Part shown: piece by piece, positions 1-11,265 of the stretch
Layout: each line of letters opens with the position of its first letter
Numbering within the stretch: position 1 is the stretch's first letter
NCBI GenBank assembly: GCA_000469685.2
Contig: LS997564.1
Span: 25,416,459-25,480,458 of the forward strand
Direction: 5' to 3'
From: Haemonchus contortus
Lineage: Eukaryota; Nematoda; Chromadorea; Rhabditida; Trichostrongylidae
Length of the DNA stretch: 64,000 bases
The notes under the pieces: model-generated
Databases searched by the model: none
What the model was told of the DNA's origin: nothing
Seen by the model: only the letters and a program-made list of their open reading frames with translations
Position numbers and translations under genes: made by a program

Positions 1-3000
1 CCTGAATTCAGAATTTCTGCTACCAGTGAAGTTACAGATTTGTTTGGGAGCCTGTCTTCGGAAGCTGAACTCTCAAAGCACAATACAAGCTACTTAGCGA
101 ACTCGAGACCAATACTGAAATCCGATCACAATCTTTGTGTGCGTCGACCTTCAGCGTGCCATGGAAGAGATTGTTCCCAGTTAGCAGATGAAGCGTTAGC
201 CTTTTGATTACATGAAATCTCTTCCGCTCAGGAGATAATTCATTATTTTGAAGACTGCGGAGGTTTTCTGTACCCCTGGTCGCGAACGAGCACTTACTGC
301 ATTTGTATTCCATCTAGGCTTTGGAGCGAACACCTTTGAAGTTGTACCAGCCCATTCCGCTTTGTTATGTTAAGCTATGTTAGTATCCCAACATACAAAA
401 ATGAAGTAAAGAGGGCACATTCTCAAGTCGTTCCTGATACAATAAGAGTGCTGCTCCCCGCAATTCAGTGCCTGAGGTTCGGATACCACCCTTTGTTCCA
501 TTTCATTCGTTCATGATGGAACTGTAGCAGCGATTACATTTCCTAGCAACTAGCGAAGAGGAATACTTACTTTAAGGGCTTTTTGATATGAGCAATGAAT
601 GATTGCAGGATTGATGGATTTGAAACGTGAGCGATTCGGTTCTGATTCAAATTTCCACTTCCAATGTAGAAATCAATGCCTGAATGTGAATCTTCACGAG
701 ATTCTGGCCATTTAATTCTCACCATTTCTAGGGCTTTACCTCTTTCCCATATCTCTTCCTCATAAATTTGTGGAACACTGTAGCCTTTTGGATGCAAACG
801 TCGAATCAGCTGATCAACGAGGAATCCATATGTCAATGCATGGTATCCGCGATGTTCTCCTGGGGTCCAGTGAGGAGTTGCCTGAAATTTTTATCTTTTC
901 CTTCAAATTGGTATCATTAGATGGTTTCTGAATGGGGCACGCATTCGCTGGATTCCAAGAAATTCCAAAAAAACTAAAGTTCTGTGCAAGAAATAAGTGA
1001 TCGCTCCTTTCTGAACGGACTATCTTCTTCCTAGGAGATGTGGTACAATTAGAGACATCTGAATATCACGGTCATCGAATTTCAATGCTTTGCTATCTTT
1101 GGGCTTCACCTAGTCCTGTTGTCATCCATATGTCCATGTTTTTTCTAGACCCTTGATTTTTTATTCTTATGGGTGAGCTTTCAGCATTTGATGCCTTCGT
1201 CGGACCTTAACTTAAGAGTATTTGGTCTGAACAATGAGTCAGTTATCAGCTACAACGTAAAACATATCAAAACGAACCAGAATTCATAGGGAAATTTGGT
1301 GGACAAGTGGACCTATCTGCGGGGAACTGGAACAGGAAAAGGGGCACCACACCTATCCTGCGGGTTGTTGAGGAGATCCAAGTATAAATCATAGATGACT
1401 TCACTCGTTGCTCTCCCAGGTGCAGTTTGTGTTCCATCAGAACGACGAAAGGAAATCATTTTGGACTTGCAATTGGCGAGGTTCCGGTGGATTCCGCGAA
1501 TGCTTTTCCCGGCGTCGACGGCTTTGTCCATTACTACTGCTTTCCTGTTAGATCTTCCTTTATCACTTTTGTGCATAGCTTCACAAGTTCGAACGCTAAT
1601 TGATGATTGGCTGTAGCTCCGCGATTCCACGCTGGAGTGTTAGCTCGAAAATATCCACGGAGAGCCTTCAGGGAGACTTACAGACTTTCTGCTAACCTGT
1701 CATCACCGTGAATATGTTTACAGAGCCGGCTGTCTTCATGGAAGTCTCGGTGACGAAATCCTACCGTAACTTCGTATGGAAAACAAGCGATCTCAACTAA
1801 CCAACAATCTAGAGCGTTATACCACCATCGACCTTATCTTAATCTTGACATGACCTTTGACTGCTATTATATGTATGCTTACTTCAGAGCCTTTCCAAGA
1901 TTTCAAGCTTCATAGGATTAGGGTTTGGCTGTTCGCCTTCGTCAGAGCCTGAAAGTCGAAAAAGCCATTGAGATTGGCTCTCTTATTAGGCAATATTAAC
2001 CCAGTCTCTAGACCAGGAGACCCCCCTTCCCAACCCTGCATACAAGAGGTTTACCGACTTATCCCTCGGAGCCCGTAGGTCTACCCATCGGACCCCGTAT
2101 ACAAGGTGCTAATTAATGGGACGCGGCTCGCATCGCCTCCAAACTGCTTCCCAATCTTCACATGCAATTTTTTGGCTAGGCCGATCAGCAGGATGCAAGA
2201 GCAGACCCTCCAACCACCTACACATGGATACACCTGTGAGAAGACAGGGCATAGATCGGCTCAGCACAGCAGAGACAGGGAATCCTTCCCTTCAACCCTC
2301 CTACGTCTCTGAGCGTGTGCTTGCGACTTCTGGTCAACGACTTACTCCTTTATCCCCCACCTGGGGTTGCGCCACTTAGCCTCGTCACCAAATGGCTAGA
2401 GGTTCTTCGATGATGAGTCCCTCAATGAAAAAGATCCGTGGATCGGTAGCGTTTGTTGAATTACTAAGTAAATAAAATTAAAAAATTGATGTTTGATAGG
2501 AAGATGATAAACCTCAGGGATTTCCAAAATTGTGCTGAAACCATGAATCACAACTCACTTCCTCTACCAGCGCTGAGAGAGCATCTGGATTCTTTGCTTC
2601 TTCCAATCCGAACTCTCGGCCAAAAGTGATTAGCCCAGCCTTAACTGGTTAGATTTACTAAAATGGAGTAGCGTACTTGATTTCAGAGAACAAAATGAAT
2701 TCCTTTCAAATAAGATATGTAAACTCTTGATTTCCGATAGGAACAATCGTCAATAAGTGTCAACGAATCGGTAGCACTTACACGATGATCTAAAATGTCT
2801 CTGATAGTCGTGTTGCCTTTGCCATTTTTGGCGAATCCGGGCCAAAACGTGGATACCTTAAACTCTATATATACATACATACATACGTATATTCACCAAA
2901 ATGTCTCTTCAGAGATTAATTTTCGTCAAGGCCAAAATCCGAGCTGATTTTGAGTTGATATTGTTCGCGTTGGAAGCCCAAAGGCTTCAAAACTTGCATT

Positions 3001-4477
3001 GGTCTTGACCGACCGAGCCTGCGAGATTGATATTCACAGCTTTATAAATGATTAACATTCCGGCTACATCCTCTTTTTCAGAGCCTTCCAAGCCGAAAGG
3101 ATATTTGTGATCCACACAGTCTATTACAGAGGACTATATTCATTCCTAGATGAATCGACAGTCAGTCGGTCATGGTCGGGCTTTTTCTTGTCTTTTGCCT
3201 GCTGTAATCACTCTTTCAACCAGTATTCGTCAAAAGTAATTTTCTATCTCCTCGAGCACTTAGCACGTTGACATTGGAGAACCTATGATTCTGGATGCCA
3301 TGTTTTACTGAAGTCTGTCAGAAGCGCGTATGAAGTGATCGAGAATGCTGTCAACAAAAAAGGATTAAGGATGAAGCCTCAACCAATTTTTTCCAAGAGA
3401 TGTGCCCACGCACTAGACTTCCATTCAGAATCGTTATGGCATATCATATCGAATGCGTATATGGCCTATACAATGACTTCGGTAATCAGCTGGGGTACAA
3501 TTCAGTGATTTAATCCTCCCAGACAAGTCTGGTACCACTTAACCGATCCGGATGGGAGTAAGGTTCGGTTGGCCTAGACCGAATACGGATCTGGGATTCG
3601 AATTCGTGACCATGCAAGCGAGATAACGAGCCTCATGCCACTACACTACCTCTACGCCTACTGATGTCAATAATTCTCAAGAATTTGGGACGGTTCGGCG
3701 TAAAACGGACGAGCGAAGGGAGATTTCTGGAGTATTGAACAACTCGATTGAAGGAAAATCGTAAGACGCTAGCCATACCATATTTGGACCCTATCTCACT
3801 CGAAACCTGTTAAATCCTCCTAGTAGGCGCTGATTGATAACTTATAATAGCAAAATAAAAAATCTTTTGAAATGAAAATCTCTGAAACAATTTGAAATTT
3901 TTTTTGAAGTCTTGCTTTCTCGTCGTAGTGCAGCAATCCTCTGCCAGCCAAAATTGCTGATGTGAGGCCAGCCCAGATTTTGGTGGTCGAGTAGGCTATC
4001 GCGAGCGTGTCATAACTCCAGTGCTGATTCGTTGTTCTGTAACATGCTCTTCCGTGGAGCAGTAAGTGCAGAAAGAGACATAAGGAATTCAGTAGATGAA
4101 TGGGTTACACAGTGCTTTCCCAGCAAGGCCTACATATGCCATGGGCAAGCACAGCGCACCCCCTCCCCTCCCTAAATCTAAGGGAGTAAAGTATCATAGA
4201 TACACACCTGTTGGCATATCCTCCGAACAAATGTACAAGAGCTTCTCCTCGATGAAGGACTGCCAAAGAGGCGCCTTCGTTATCCTGCTGTATCATCGCG
4301 CTCAAAAGCACTGTTTAGTACAGCTTTTTCAACCAATAAAATCACTTACCTGAACTTTTCGCGAACCTTCTCGAAGCCTGGATGAACTTCCCCGTGAAGT
4401 TTTATGGTACGTTTTGGCGAAAAAATGCGCCATAGCAGCACCAGAACAGCTAATGCGAGAAGCAGTTCCCAGATCAT
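1..4477 (-). CDS. LACT-type beta-lactamase-like protein, 5' part, runs off left edge
   Basis: Six exons join in frame: 4350-4477, 4208-4300, 3916-4036, 2782-2856, 2559-2639 and 571-881; a further exon probably starts at or beyond position 1. Exon 1 encodes a hydrophobic N-terminal anchor (MIWELLLALAVLVLLW) followed by HPGFEKVREKF. Exon 2 has LAVLHRG and LFGGYAN. Exon 3 has STTK at about residues 90-93, the SxxK nucleophile motif. Exon 4 has FWPGFAKNGKGNTTIRDIL, exon 5 AGLITFGREFGLEEA, and exon 6 PHWTPGEHRGYHALTYGFLVDQ. This order matches the nematode LACT family of class-C-like serine beta-lactamase/esterase relatives, whose substrate is generally unknown. The start lies one base after a TTTCAAG acceptor. 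Intron 3 begins GC (AAA|GCAAGA). The exon 2 acceptor (TTTTGAG) and exon 5 acceptor (TTAAG) are atypical. Family identity is firm from motifs; the 3' end is unseen, so integrity is unknown. Confidence 0.85.
3425..3658 (-). mobile_element. tRNA-derived SINE copy, inside LACT intron 3
   Basis: Degenerate minus-strand copy of the SINE family best seen at 9653-9943. It shares the tail block (GGCCTATACAATGA on the plus strand), the middle block around CAAGTCTGGTACCACTTAAC and a box-B-like GGATTCGAATTCGTGACC region. It sits in intron 3 of the LACT-type gene. Confidence 0.75.
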
Positions 4478-4486
4478 GCTTGAAAT
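4478..4486 (-). promoter_or_regulatory. Candidate spliced-leader trans-splice acceptor of the LACT gene
   Basis: On the minus strand ATTTCAAG is followed by a single C and then the ATG of the LACT-type gene. An acceptor this close to the start codon, with no upstream exon, is typical of nematode trans-splicing. Inferred from position only. Confidence 0.5.
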
Positions 4487-4976
4487 GAATTCGATCTTCG
4501 TGGAAAATCAGCAAAAAACCGAGCTCGGAGAGGTACAAGGTCCAATTGTGTCTAATTGTTAATACAGCTATTTTCAGTAGGAGCGATCGATATTCGATTT
4601 TTTCGGATCAAAGGCAATGGCTAGGGCGAAGCTGGTTGCAGATTGACTTGCAAGAAGAGTCACTTAGTTTGTAGGAAGGTTTTGTGGAAAGATTATCTTG
4701 GCGCCTACTGACGCATGCAGAAAACCTGAGAGTGAATTATATCTCTGAGGTAATTCTGAAGATGCTAAAAGAATTGAACAGAACGTGATCAGTGAAAAAA
4801 ATACTCGGAGCCTTTCTTCCGTACCCATCAAAATTGAGAGGGAATCATATAGAAACCATCTGATCTCCTTTGTTTGACACACGTATAATAGTTGAAATAA
4901 TTACAGTAAAATTCTAGCCAGTTGTACTCCTAACATGCTTGCTTGTGATTCATACGGTAGAAAATACTGACAGTAA

Positions 4977-5282
4977 TCTCACAAGGTTGGCGATTTGTGG
5001 GCAAAACTCCAATCTCGGACGGGACTCTAACCCGTACTTGATCTTTCGGGAGACCGTGCTTTTATCCTATACACTATCGAGACCCGCTTGCCCTCGCCTT
5101 GATATTGGCCGACCGGCTCAACACGTTGTACGTGTGAGTGCTGATAAGCTATGACATATAAGCCATTAAGGCGGGATCTCAGTAGTGTAAGGGATAAGAG
5201 CACGATCCCCGGAGAGGACAAGTGCGGGTTCGAGTCCCGTCCGAGACTGAAGTTTTGTCCATAAATCGCCAACCTTGTGAGA
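4977..5282. mobile_element. Foldback element with tRNA-like sequence in both arms
   Basis: Inverted repeat with ends TCTCACAAGGTTGGCGATTT and its complement. Each arm carries a tRNA-like block: 5174-5247 on plus, with box B GGGTTCGAGTCCCG and a 3' CCGAGAC, and the mirror at about 5013-5091 on minus. Shorter relatives are at 58893-58987 (terminal repeats plus the tRNA 3' half) and, decayed, around 37022-37170. A functional tRNA is unlikely because the 5' acceptor strand (GATCTCAG) pairs poorly with CCGAGAC and it lies in a repeat. Confidence 0.75.
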
Positions 5283-6409
5283 CTCTCGGATCGCGTACAG
5301 CGGCGATATAACAGCAGTTAACAAAACATCAAGTCAAATCTGACAGTAATTATATTGCAGTTCAGTGAATACTGTGGAAACCCCCGTATTTTCACACATA
5401 CAAAAAAGCTGGGTTCGCTTTTTTCGGTTTCGTCTGAAATGGCACGATTTGGCTTTCAGCCTTTCACAGGCAATCTCTGGTGACACGAGGAGGTAGGTGT
5501 ACGAAGTACCTAAGTCGGCTCAAGGGACACAGGTACTTCACCCCGAGTGAGTTTGGTGCATCTCAGCTGGATTTGGAACTTCCATCGCTCTGACATGGTA
5601 TCTAGTCCGATCTTATCAATGTTAACTATCTGACTTATTCAACACTCACTGAGGATTACTCTGTGATTCAGAATGATTTTGTTGCTCTGCTGAGTGCTTT
5701 CGGGACAACAGTTTTCCACGGGCAACAATGGTTTTGCTTTTCTTGAGCTTACATATGGGAAATTTTTTCTCTAGCTTTTTACCAAGCGTGTATACTGGCT
5801 TTATAGGCTGACCTGTCGGCGAGATAGCATTCTCATTGTCAAAGCCTCTAGGAATCACTCCCTGACCAAAACTGTACAGCCCCACTAAAGTTCGAGATTT
5901 CCAGGGCACGCACAAGATTCAAAGGAGGGTCATTTACCTTGGCTTCGATAATTCGTTCAAACCTTTCAGCATACAATAGTAGCAACCAACCAAAAACGCT
6001 GAGATCGGTCTTCAGTCAATATTGCTATGGAAAGGCTAAACTTATATAGGGCCATAGCTTCCACGTGTTAGGCATTTTGGACCGCTGCATGCACGGTCTC
6101 CTTAGGAACGCCTTCATCACGGTCAAATATGGGATGGGCCCGATATGGCTTTTCAATATTCACGTTTATGAATCTTGTCATTTCGCCGATATACTCATCC
6201 CCACATTCACTCAGACCATCCCACCCATGACAAAATCACCGTTTCTGCCAGGTAGAGGAAGTGCACAGTTCTAGGTGGTATATGAGCGATCGTAGAGTTT
6301 TTTTTTTCACGAAGCGGGTGCTGCTTACGATTGTTCGGCCTTCCGTCTACTGCCTGGTAGGTCTGCACCACGGTTAGGCAGTGTTTGAAGAGCGAACATG
6401 GAAAGTTCA
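5283..6409. other. Intergenic, no supported gene
   Basis: One open frame on minus (5646-5915) encodes a lysine-rich tail after GLYSFGQGVIPRGF. A short hydrophobic-helix frame ending in a GT donor (5930-5990, minus) lies just upstream. I do not recognise either; they could be exon remnants. Nothing else is visible. Confidence 0.3.
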
Positions 6410-6715
6410 GTTATCATGGGTGTATGTCGTTTGGGGCGAGTTCTCCCATCGTTCCGCCCATTCAACGCAGTTTGCGAACTGGACAACTCGTTCACGCTCC
6501 ATAAAAAAGCCAAATAGACGATGAAGACAGGCACAATACGAACAGGTCCAAATTTCGGCGTCTAATAGTAACAGCGTGATCGATCGGGCTTCCATTAGCT
6601 GGAGAGGCAGTGGGTCGCCCGATCACTTGGACGAGTTGTCCTGCTCGCAAACCGCGTTAAATGGGTGGCTCGATGGGAGGGATCGCGCCAAACGACTGAT
6701 GGGAGTTACCACTGT
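6410..6715. repeat. Foldback element, arms of about 85 bp
   Basis: 6410-6495 and 6627-6715 are imperfect inverted copies; compare GACGAGTTGTCC, GCAAACCGCGTTAAATGGG and CGATGGGAG on the right arm with their complements on the left. The spacer is about 130 bp. No coding content. Confidence 0.7.
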
Positions 6716-6964
6716 GAATGGAACCCACTATAATCAGGCGACGCAGTCGTGCAAGGACACTCCAAAAACGGTCGAAACATTTTGGGGGTTGCCGGGTCGC
6801 CAGTCCCAGAATTTACCGGTGACAAGAATGCCTCAAAATCGTGCGGGGCTAGGGCTTCATATGAAATTGAAATCTCCACAGTAATTTTGTATGGCGACCA
6901 GCACCAGTTGGACATAATCGGTTGCTGCTATCGGTTGCGGGAAGCTTGGGAAAAATCCACACGA

Positions 6965-7250
6965 AACGATGCATGGGGGGGGGGACGGTCAAGTCGTGCG
7001 TCCGAGGGTGCGCGCGGCAAATTGCGCGGAGAAATTCGTGGTGATTTAAACGACTCTGGCGCTTGTCATTGGGGCCCAAATTTGTAGTAAAGTAGATCAG
7101 CGGGTTCGGCTCACCCTCCTAAAATACTCTACTTTAAGTTTGTGCCCCCAATAATAAGCGGTAGAGTCGTTCGAACCGCCACGAACTTCGCCGCGCAATT
7201 TGCCGCGCGCATCCTCGGACGCACGACTTGACACACACCCATGCATGGGC
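6965..7250. repeat. GC-rich foldback element, arms of about 125 bp
   Basis: The left arm (GCATGG, GTCAAGTCGTGCGTCCGAGG, GCGCGCGGCAAATTGCGCGG) is mirrored at 7130-7250. The axis is near 7110. A G-run of nine or more lies at about 6974 in the left arm only, replaced by a GT-rich stretch in the right arm. Confidence 0.75.
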
Positions 7251-7774
7251 CTTCTATGGATTTCTTTCATTTAGGGCTGTTAAGACGTTCGATGGGAAAG
7301 TGTGATGATCCTTTCAGGCTCTGGAAAAGGCGACTTCTCTGAAAGGTCAGAATGATGAAGTTTATGAACAAACTTCAAAGTTCAAGAAGATTTCGAGAGA
7401 ACAATCGTCTAATGCAGCTGTTATGATTCGTTTCTTAGAAGGCGGACATAAAAATCAAGTTCCCTTTGTTTATGTGGTGAGGCGTATAAACAAATAAATA
7501 AACAAACGCAACAGGAAAGATCCTCGAGCATTAGGTTTGTTTACCATTGAGATCATGTTCTCCACGATATTTGAGCTTCCCAAGACCACGAATAGGAAAC
7601 GAATTTTCGTCCTCTGCCTGCTGCCCACACTACTACTCCAAGAACCCGAACGTTTAAAGAATGTTCCGATGAGTTGAAAGCTCCTACTGCTTATTCATCT
7701 TTCCCAAATTCTATAGAGCAAATAATTCCTCTCAGCACAATGTCGACCATTCTACCTGCTCCTAGACTCAAGCC

Positions 7775-8055
7775 TCCTGGTTTATTGGGAAGAGAGCATA
7801 ACTAATTGGGTGTGGTGCAGCAGGATCGAAATTGTCGCGTCGCGGCGAAAGAGACAACGCACGCGAAGGAGTGTAGCAGAATGCAGCAGCAGGTAAGAAA
7901 TACAGGAACAAAAGAACTAACAGTAGCATCATGCCAAAAGTAATAATCGCATATTGGTTGAGCTGTATGAAGAACGCTAGAACTGTTATAACGAAAAATG
8001 GTCCGCGACAGCCGCGTGCGGCGGATCGATTACACAAAACCGATTCTACTGTCCG
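7775..8055 (+). repeat. Dispersed repeat of about 270 bp, copy 1
   Basis: Begins near GGGTGTGGTGCAG, then a CpG-rich head (GTCGCGTCGCGG) and a body with GGTAAGAAATACA and GAAGAACGCTAGA, ending near CCGTCTCCC. Further copies lie at 28965-29250 (minus) and 39640-39902 (plus). No long terminal inverted repeats or tRNA boxes were seen, so the class is unknown. Confidence 0.75.
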
Positions 8056-9627
8056 TCTCCCTATCTAATTTGATCATGAACAATGGCTATTTGAAATTCA
8101 TCAACCACATATGAAAACATATTTAGATGTTCACCTAATAATGTCTCATTAGGGATAGAAGAAATAGATTTTCCCCATAGCCTGGCCAAAATTGAAAACT
8201 TAAAGGTAGTGAAAGGGGCTCCAAGTGATGATAGCCTGTTTAACAAAACGTCAGAAAAACGATTGCATCATCTGGGTCTAAAAACGAGCATATCATTGAA
8301 TTAAACGGAGTTTGATCATCATTCGTTCGAATCGCTTGCACTCGGAAGATATCTGGGGCTAGATGAAGCTCAAACCCTTCAATCGCTTTTAAGAGTTCCG
8401 GCCTGTAGTTGCCAAAGGGTTAGGAGAAGGAAATCGCTGTGGAACGTCGGGAAAGGAGAACGGGCAAAGAAACCGTCAGAGTGAGACAACAAGCAAAGCT
8501 GTCTGATTGATAACGAGTGCTTTGTTTTCGCCCCTCAAAAAATGTATTTTGTACATTTTTGAGACCACCAGCTTCTGCCAGTGGTGATGTCAGATATGAG
8601 CAACAATCTGGGTGGTCCTAAACGCAGTCAAAAGTATTCCTGGGTGGTGTCAATGGGTGATGTAGGATCCAAGACGCAAATTCGGTAGACGTGGCAAAGA
8701 ACAACGACGCATACAGAGTGTTAGGACATTTTTTCAATCAAAAACACCCGATAATGTATCGGAACGTGAATTTGTTTGCTTGGTTTGGTTCATTGCCAAG
8801 CGTAAATGGGACTGCAATTTACCCCCAGAAATGCCCAGAAGTGTCAGCTATTTCGACCAACGAACACTCCCATTAACTTCGAATAACCCTTGCACGGACG
8901 GGATTGGAAGAGCTCCCACTCCAACAATGCTGGATAAAATGATTTCTCAAGCTTCGATTCTTTCTTCCCACTCACTAAAACGACCCCAGTGAAACTTTTA
9001 AAGCATTTCGGTGCTTTTCGGTTCCATTTGGAAGTCGCCCAACATATTTTGATTCATGCATGCAAGACTGACACAGCTAGCATGAATTGATTCAGGGAAT
9101 GGCTCCATCTACTTCGCCACGCCCACTCGATAATACACCGGTACGAAAAGTGAAAAATTCATTGAAAACGTAAACAGAAAACAGATCGAAACCCAAGACG
9201 GTAGGCTTCACGGTTACACGGAGAAAACTGTTTGGCATACGTCTGCACCAAAGCGCTAAAAGTGGTGTATGTATGTATGTAAATGTAAATGTATGTATAT
9301 GTATTCCTTCGCCTTCCATCTTACGCTTACTCACTCGCGAGGTTTGGTGTTCACTTTCAGGATTCCAAGTTCAATTATCAGAAGGGTCATCACTGCCCTA
9401 ACCACGACATATTACTTACCTTGGTTTCTAAGAGGTCCTTGTTAATCGCGTCCCTTCACCTCTTTTCGGGAAATCCACGTGGTCGCCTCTCCTTAGCTTA
9501 CCATCAGCTGGAGAAGAGCTGTTCGCCTAACCCTCCTGACGTCTTTGATCCTAACCCTTCCTGTCGCGTCCCACCACAGGCTCTTCGCGTTACCTTCACT
9601 TCCGCCGAGTGAGCTTGTATTTCATGG
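8056..9627. other. Intergenic, no supported gene
   Basis: No exon-like reading frame with convincing splice sites. A short GTAT/GTAA-type microsatellite lies at about 9266-9302. Nothing else recognised. Confidence 0.4.
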
Positions 9628-9652
9628 TTTTTGTCCTTACTTCCGTAGAACA

Positions 9653-9943
9653 GGGCGGAGGTGGTGTAGTGGCAAGCGGTCACTATATCACACGCACGGT
9701 CGGGGGTTCGAATTCCGGATTGATGCCCGTTCAGGCCAACCAAGCCTTCCATCCCTCCAAGGTCGGTGAATTGGTACCAGACTCGTCTGGGAGGATAAAA
9801 GCACTGACTTGTACATGGGCTGGCCACCGCAAGTCATTGTATAGGCCACATACGCACTCAGTACGCCACTACGATTCTGAGTGGAAGTCGAGTGCAGGGG
9901 CGCATCCCTCAGATGGGATTGATTGACGTCAAAAACTTTATCC
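9653..9943 (+). mobile_element. tRNA-derived SINE, best copy, with 24-bp target duplication
   Basis: The head resembles a tRNA promoter: box A around GTGGTGTAGTGGCAAGC and box B GGGGTTCGAATTCC. The body follows and the tail ends near ACTTTATCC. It is flanked by near-perfect direct repeats (TTTTTGTCCTTACTTCCGTA then G or C, then AACA) at 9629-9652 and 9944-9967, the mark of LINE-assisted retroposition. About nine more family members lie in the window. Confidence 0.9.
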
Positions 9944-10457
9944 TTTTTGTCCTTACTTCCGTACAACATTGTGAGTCTTACCACAGCTCTGTAAAGCTTT
10001 CTTTCAAGCTTCATAGAGTATGGTGATCAGAGAGAATGCCTTCGGTCCCCGCATCTAACTGAATGTTGGAGAAATAATATTTTAACATCTGGGAACTTTC
10101 GGCAATGTTCTTATTGAAAAAAATACAGCGCATTCTCCATTGATTTGAATCGATCCAGGAATCAATTAGTACGCCAGAAATTTATCTGATTTCTCACGAC
10201 TGCGGAACATCGTCAGTTGGCACCCTCCTTCCACGATGCTGCAGTGTCGATGCTGCACAATGCTGCACAATTATGTCTAGCTCTTTTACATCTACCGAGA
10301 ACGCACAATTAGTCTACTGGAGAAGAGACGATTTCCCGGGAAACGCTGTGGGGCCCATTTTTAGAAACACCAATTATTCAAGGAAGTGACTTGTTCCGCA
10401 ACTCAAAAATGTGACTCAAAGTACTGAAGTCTTTGGCGTTGGTGAATTCAGTTTTCG

Positions 10458-10790
10458 GGATGCGCCCTGAATTCAACTTCCATTCAGAACTGTTGCTTTT
10501 GCTTGTTCCCGTTGTTCAATTTCACACGAGTCAGTCGTGTAATAAATCAAATCAAATCAAATCAAAATTGTAGTAATTTTCAAATACATATGTGGTCTGT
10601 ACAATAGCTACACTACACTATAGCTACACTTGTCCAAACGATGTACGAGTCAGCACTTCTATCCTACCAGACGAGTTTTATAGCAATTAATCGGGAGAGA
10701 GGCTTTGTTAGTCAGACAGCTCCAGACAATCTGGGATTCAATCCCACAATCATTCGTGGGTGACAGTGCACCTTTTGTGAATAAACTGAA
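10458..10790 (-). mobile_element. Decayed SINE copy with inserted (ATCAA)n tract
   Basis: Minus-strand SINE segments (CCTGAATTCAACTTCCATTC, CGATGTACGAGTCAGCACTT, CCAGACGAG) are interrupted at about 10497-10590 by sequence holding a short ATCAA repeat. The box B end is degraded (GGGATTCAATCCC). Confidence 0.55.
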
Positions 10791-11071
10791 TCTCCCATGA
10801 CTGATACAGTGTGACTAATAATTAGGTTTTAGGTTGGCGTACACAGGAACGAATGGCCATCGCTGGTAGTAGAAATCCTGGGCCAAAATGAGCTGAAACA
10901 GTTCCCGTAGAGGAAATAACAAAGGTATAGCACAGGATTGCTGGCATGCAGATGCAGGAACAGCTTGTCAATCAGGAGAAAATGAAAGAAAAGGCAACTG
11001 CTGAAAATAGGAAAAGACTGTTCTAGGAAATACGGTCTTCAGATACGATTTTGATAACAGGAATAATTCAA

Positions 11072-11175
11072 AATACTGCTATCTCTGAGCTTCATTTAAA
11101 CTTGTTGTCGTTTTGTGTACTTTTCGAAGCTCTTTGCTCTTCACTTTTATTGGTGAGCTTTCGGCATATAATGCC
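11072..11175 (-). repeat. Repeat X, left copy, carrying a truncated hammerhead-like motif
   Basis: Inverted counterpart of 12601-12690. The block GTTGTCGTTTTGTGTACTTT through GGTGAGCTTTCGGCATATAA is shared. On minus the GGC-loop-GCC stem, GAAA and AGCTCACC are kept but the CTGACGA half is lost. A more decayed copy is at about 1165-1213 (minus). The pair flanks element Y (11266-12312). Confidence 0.7.
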
Positions 11176-11265
11176 ACACAGCAGTTTTTCCAGGCACCGT
11201 ACACTCAGGCATGAGAAAGAAAGCGCTCCATCCTTTGATCTGAGGGTTTTGCATCAATATTTGGT

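Noticed and set aside
32..313. Minus-strand frame with CSKC resembling half a zinc finger
   Set aside because: The spaced histidines of a C2H2 finger are missing and no neighbouring exon supports it.
1313..1630. 105-codon minus frame between LACT exons 5 and 6
   Set aside because: It lies in an intron, matches no LACT segment and interrupts an otherwise in-frame join.
5174..5247. Possible functional tRNA gene
   Set aside because: Box B is good, but the acceptor stem is mismatched, and the sequence sits in a repeated foldback with an inverted second copy.
5646..5915. 3' end of a second LACT gene (GLYSFGQGVIPRGF)
   Set aside because: Superficially like a LACT C-terminal segment, but the following residues do not fit the expected conserved FGHPGYGG region.
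10545..10565. CRISPR-like or satellite repeat
   Set aside because: It is a short (ATCAA)n microsatellite; no spacer structure exists in this eukaryotic window.
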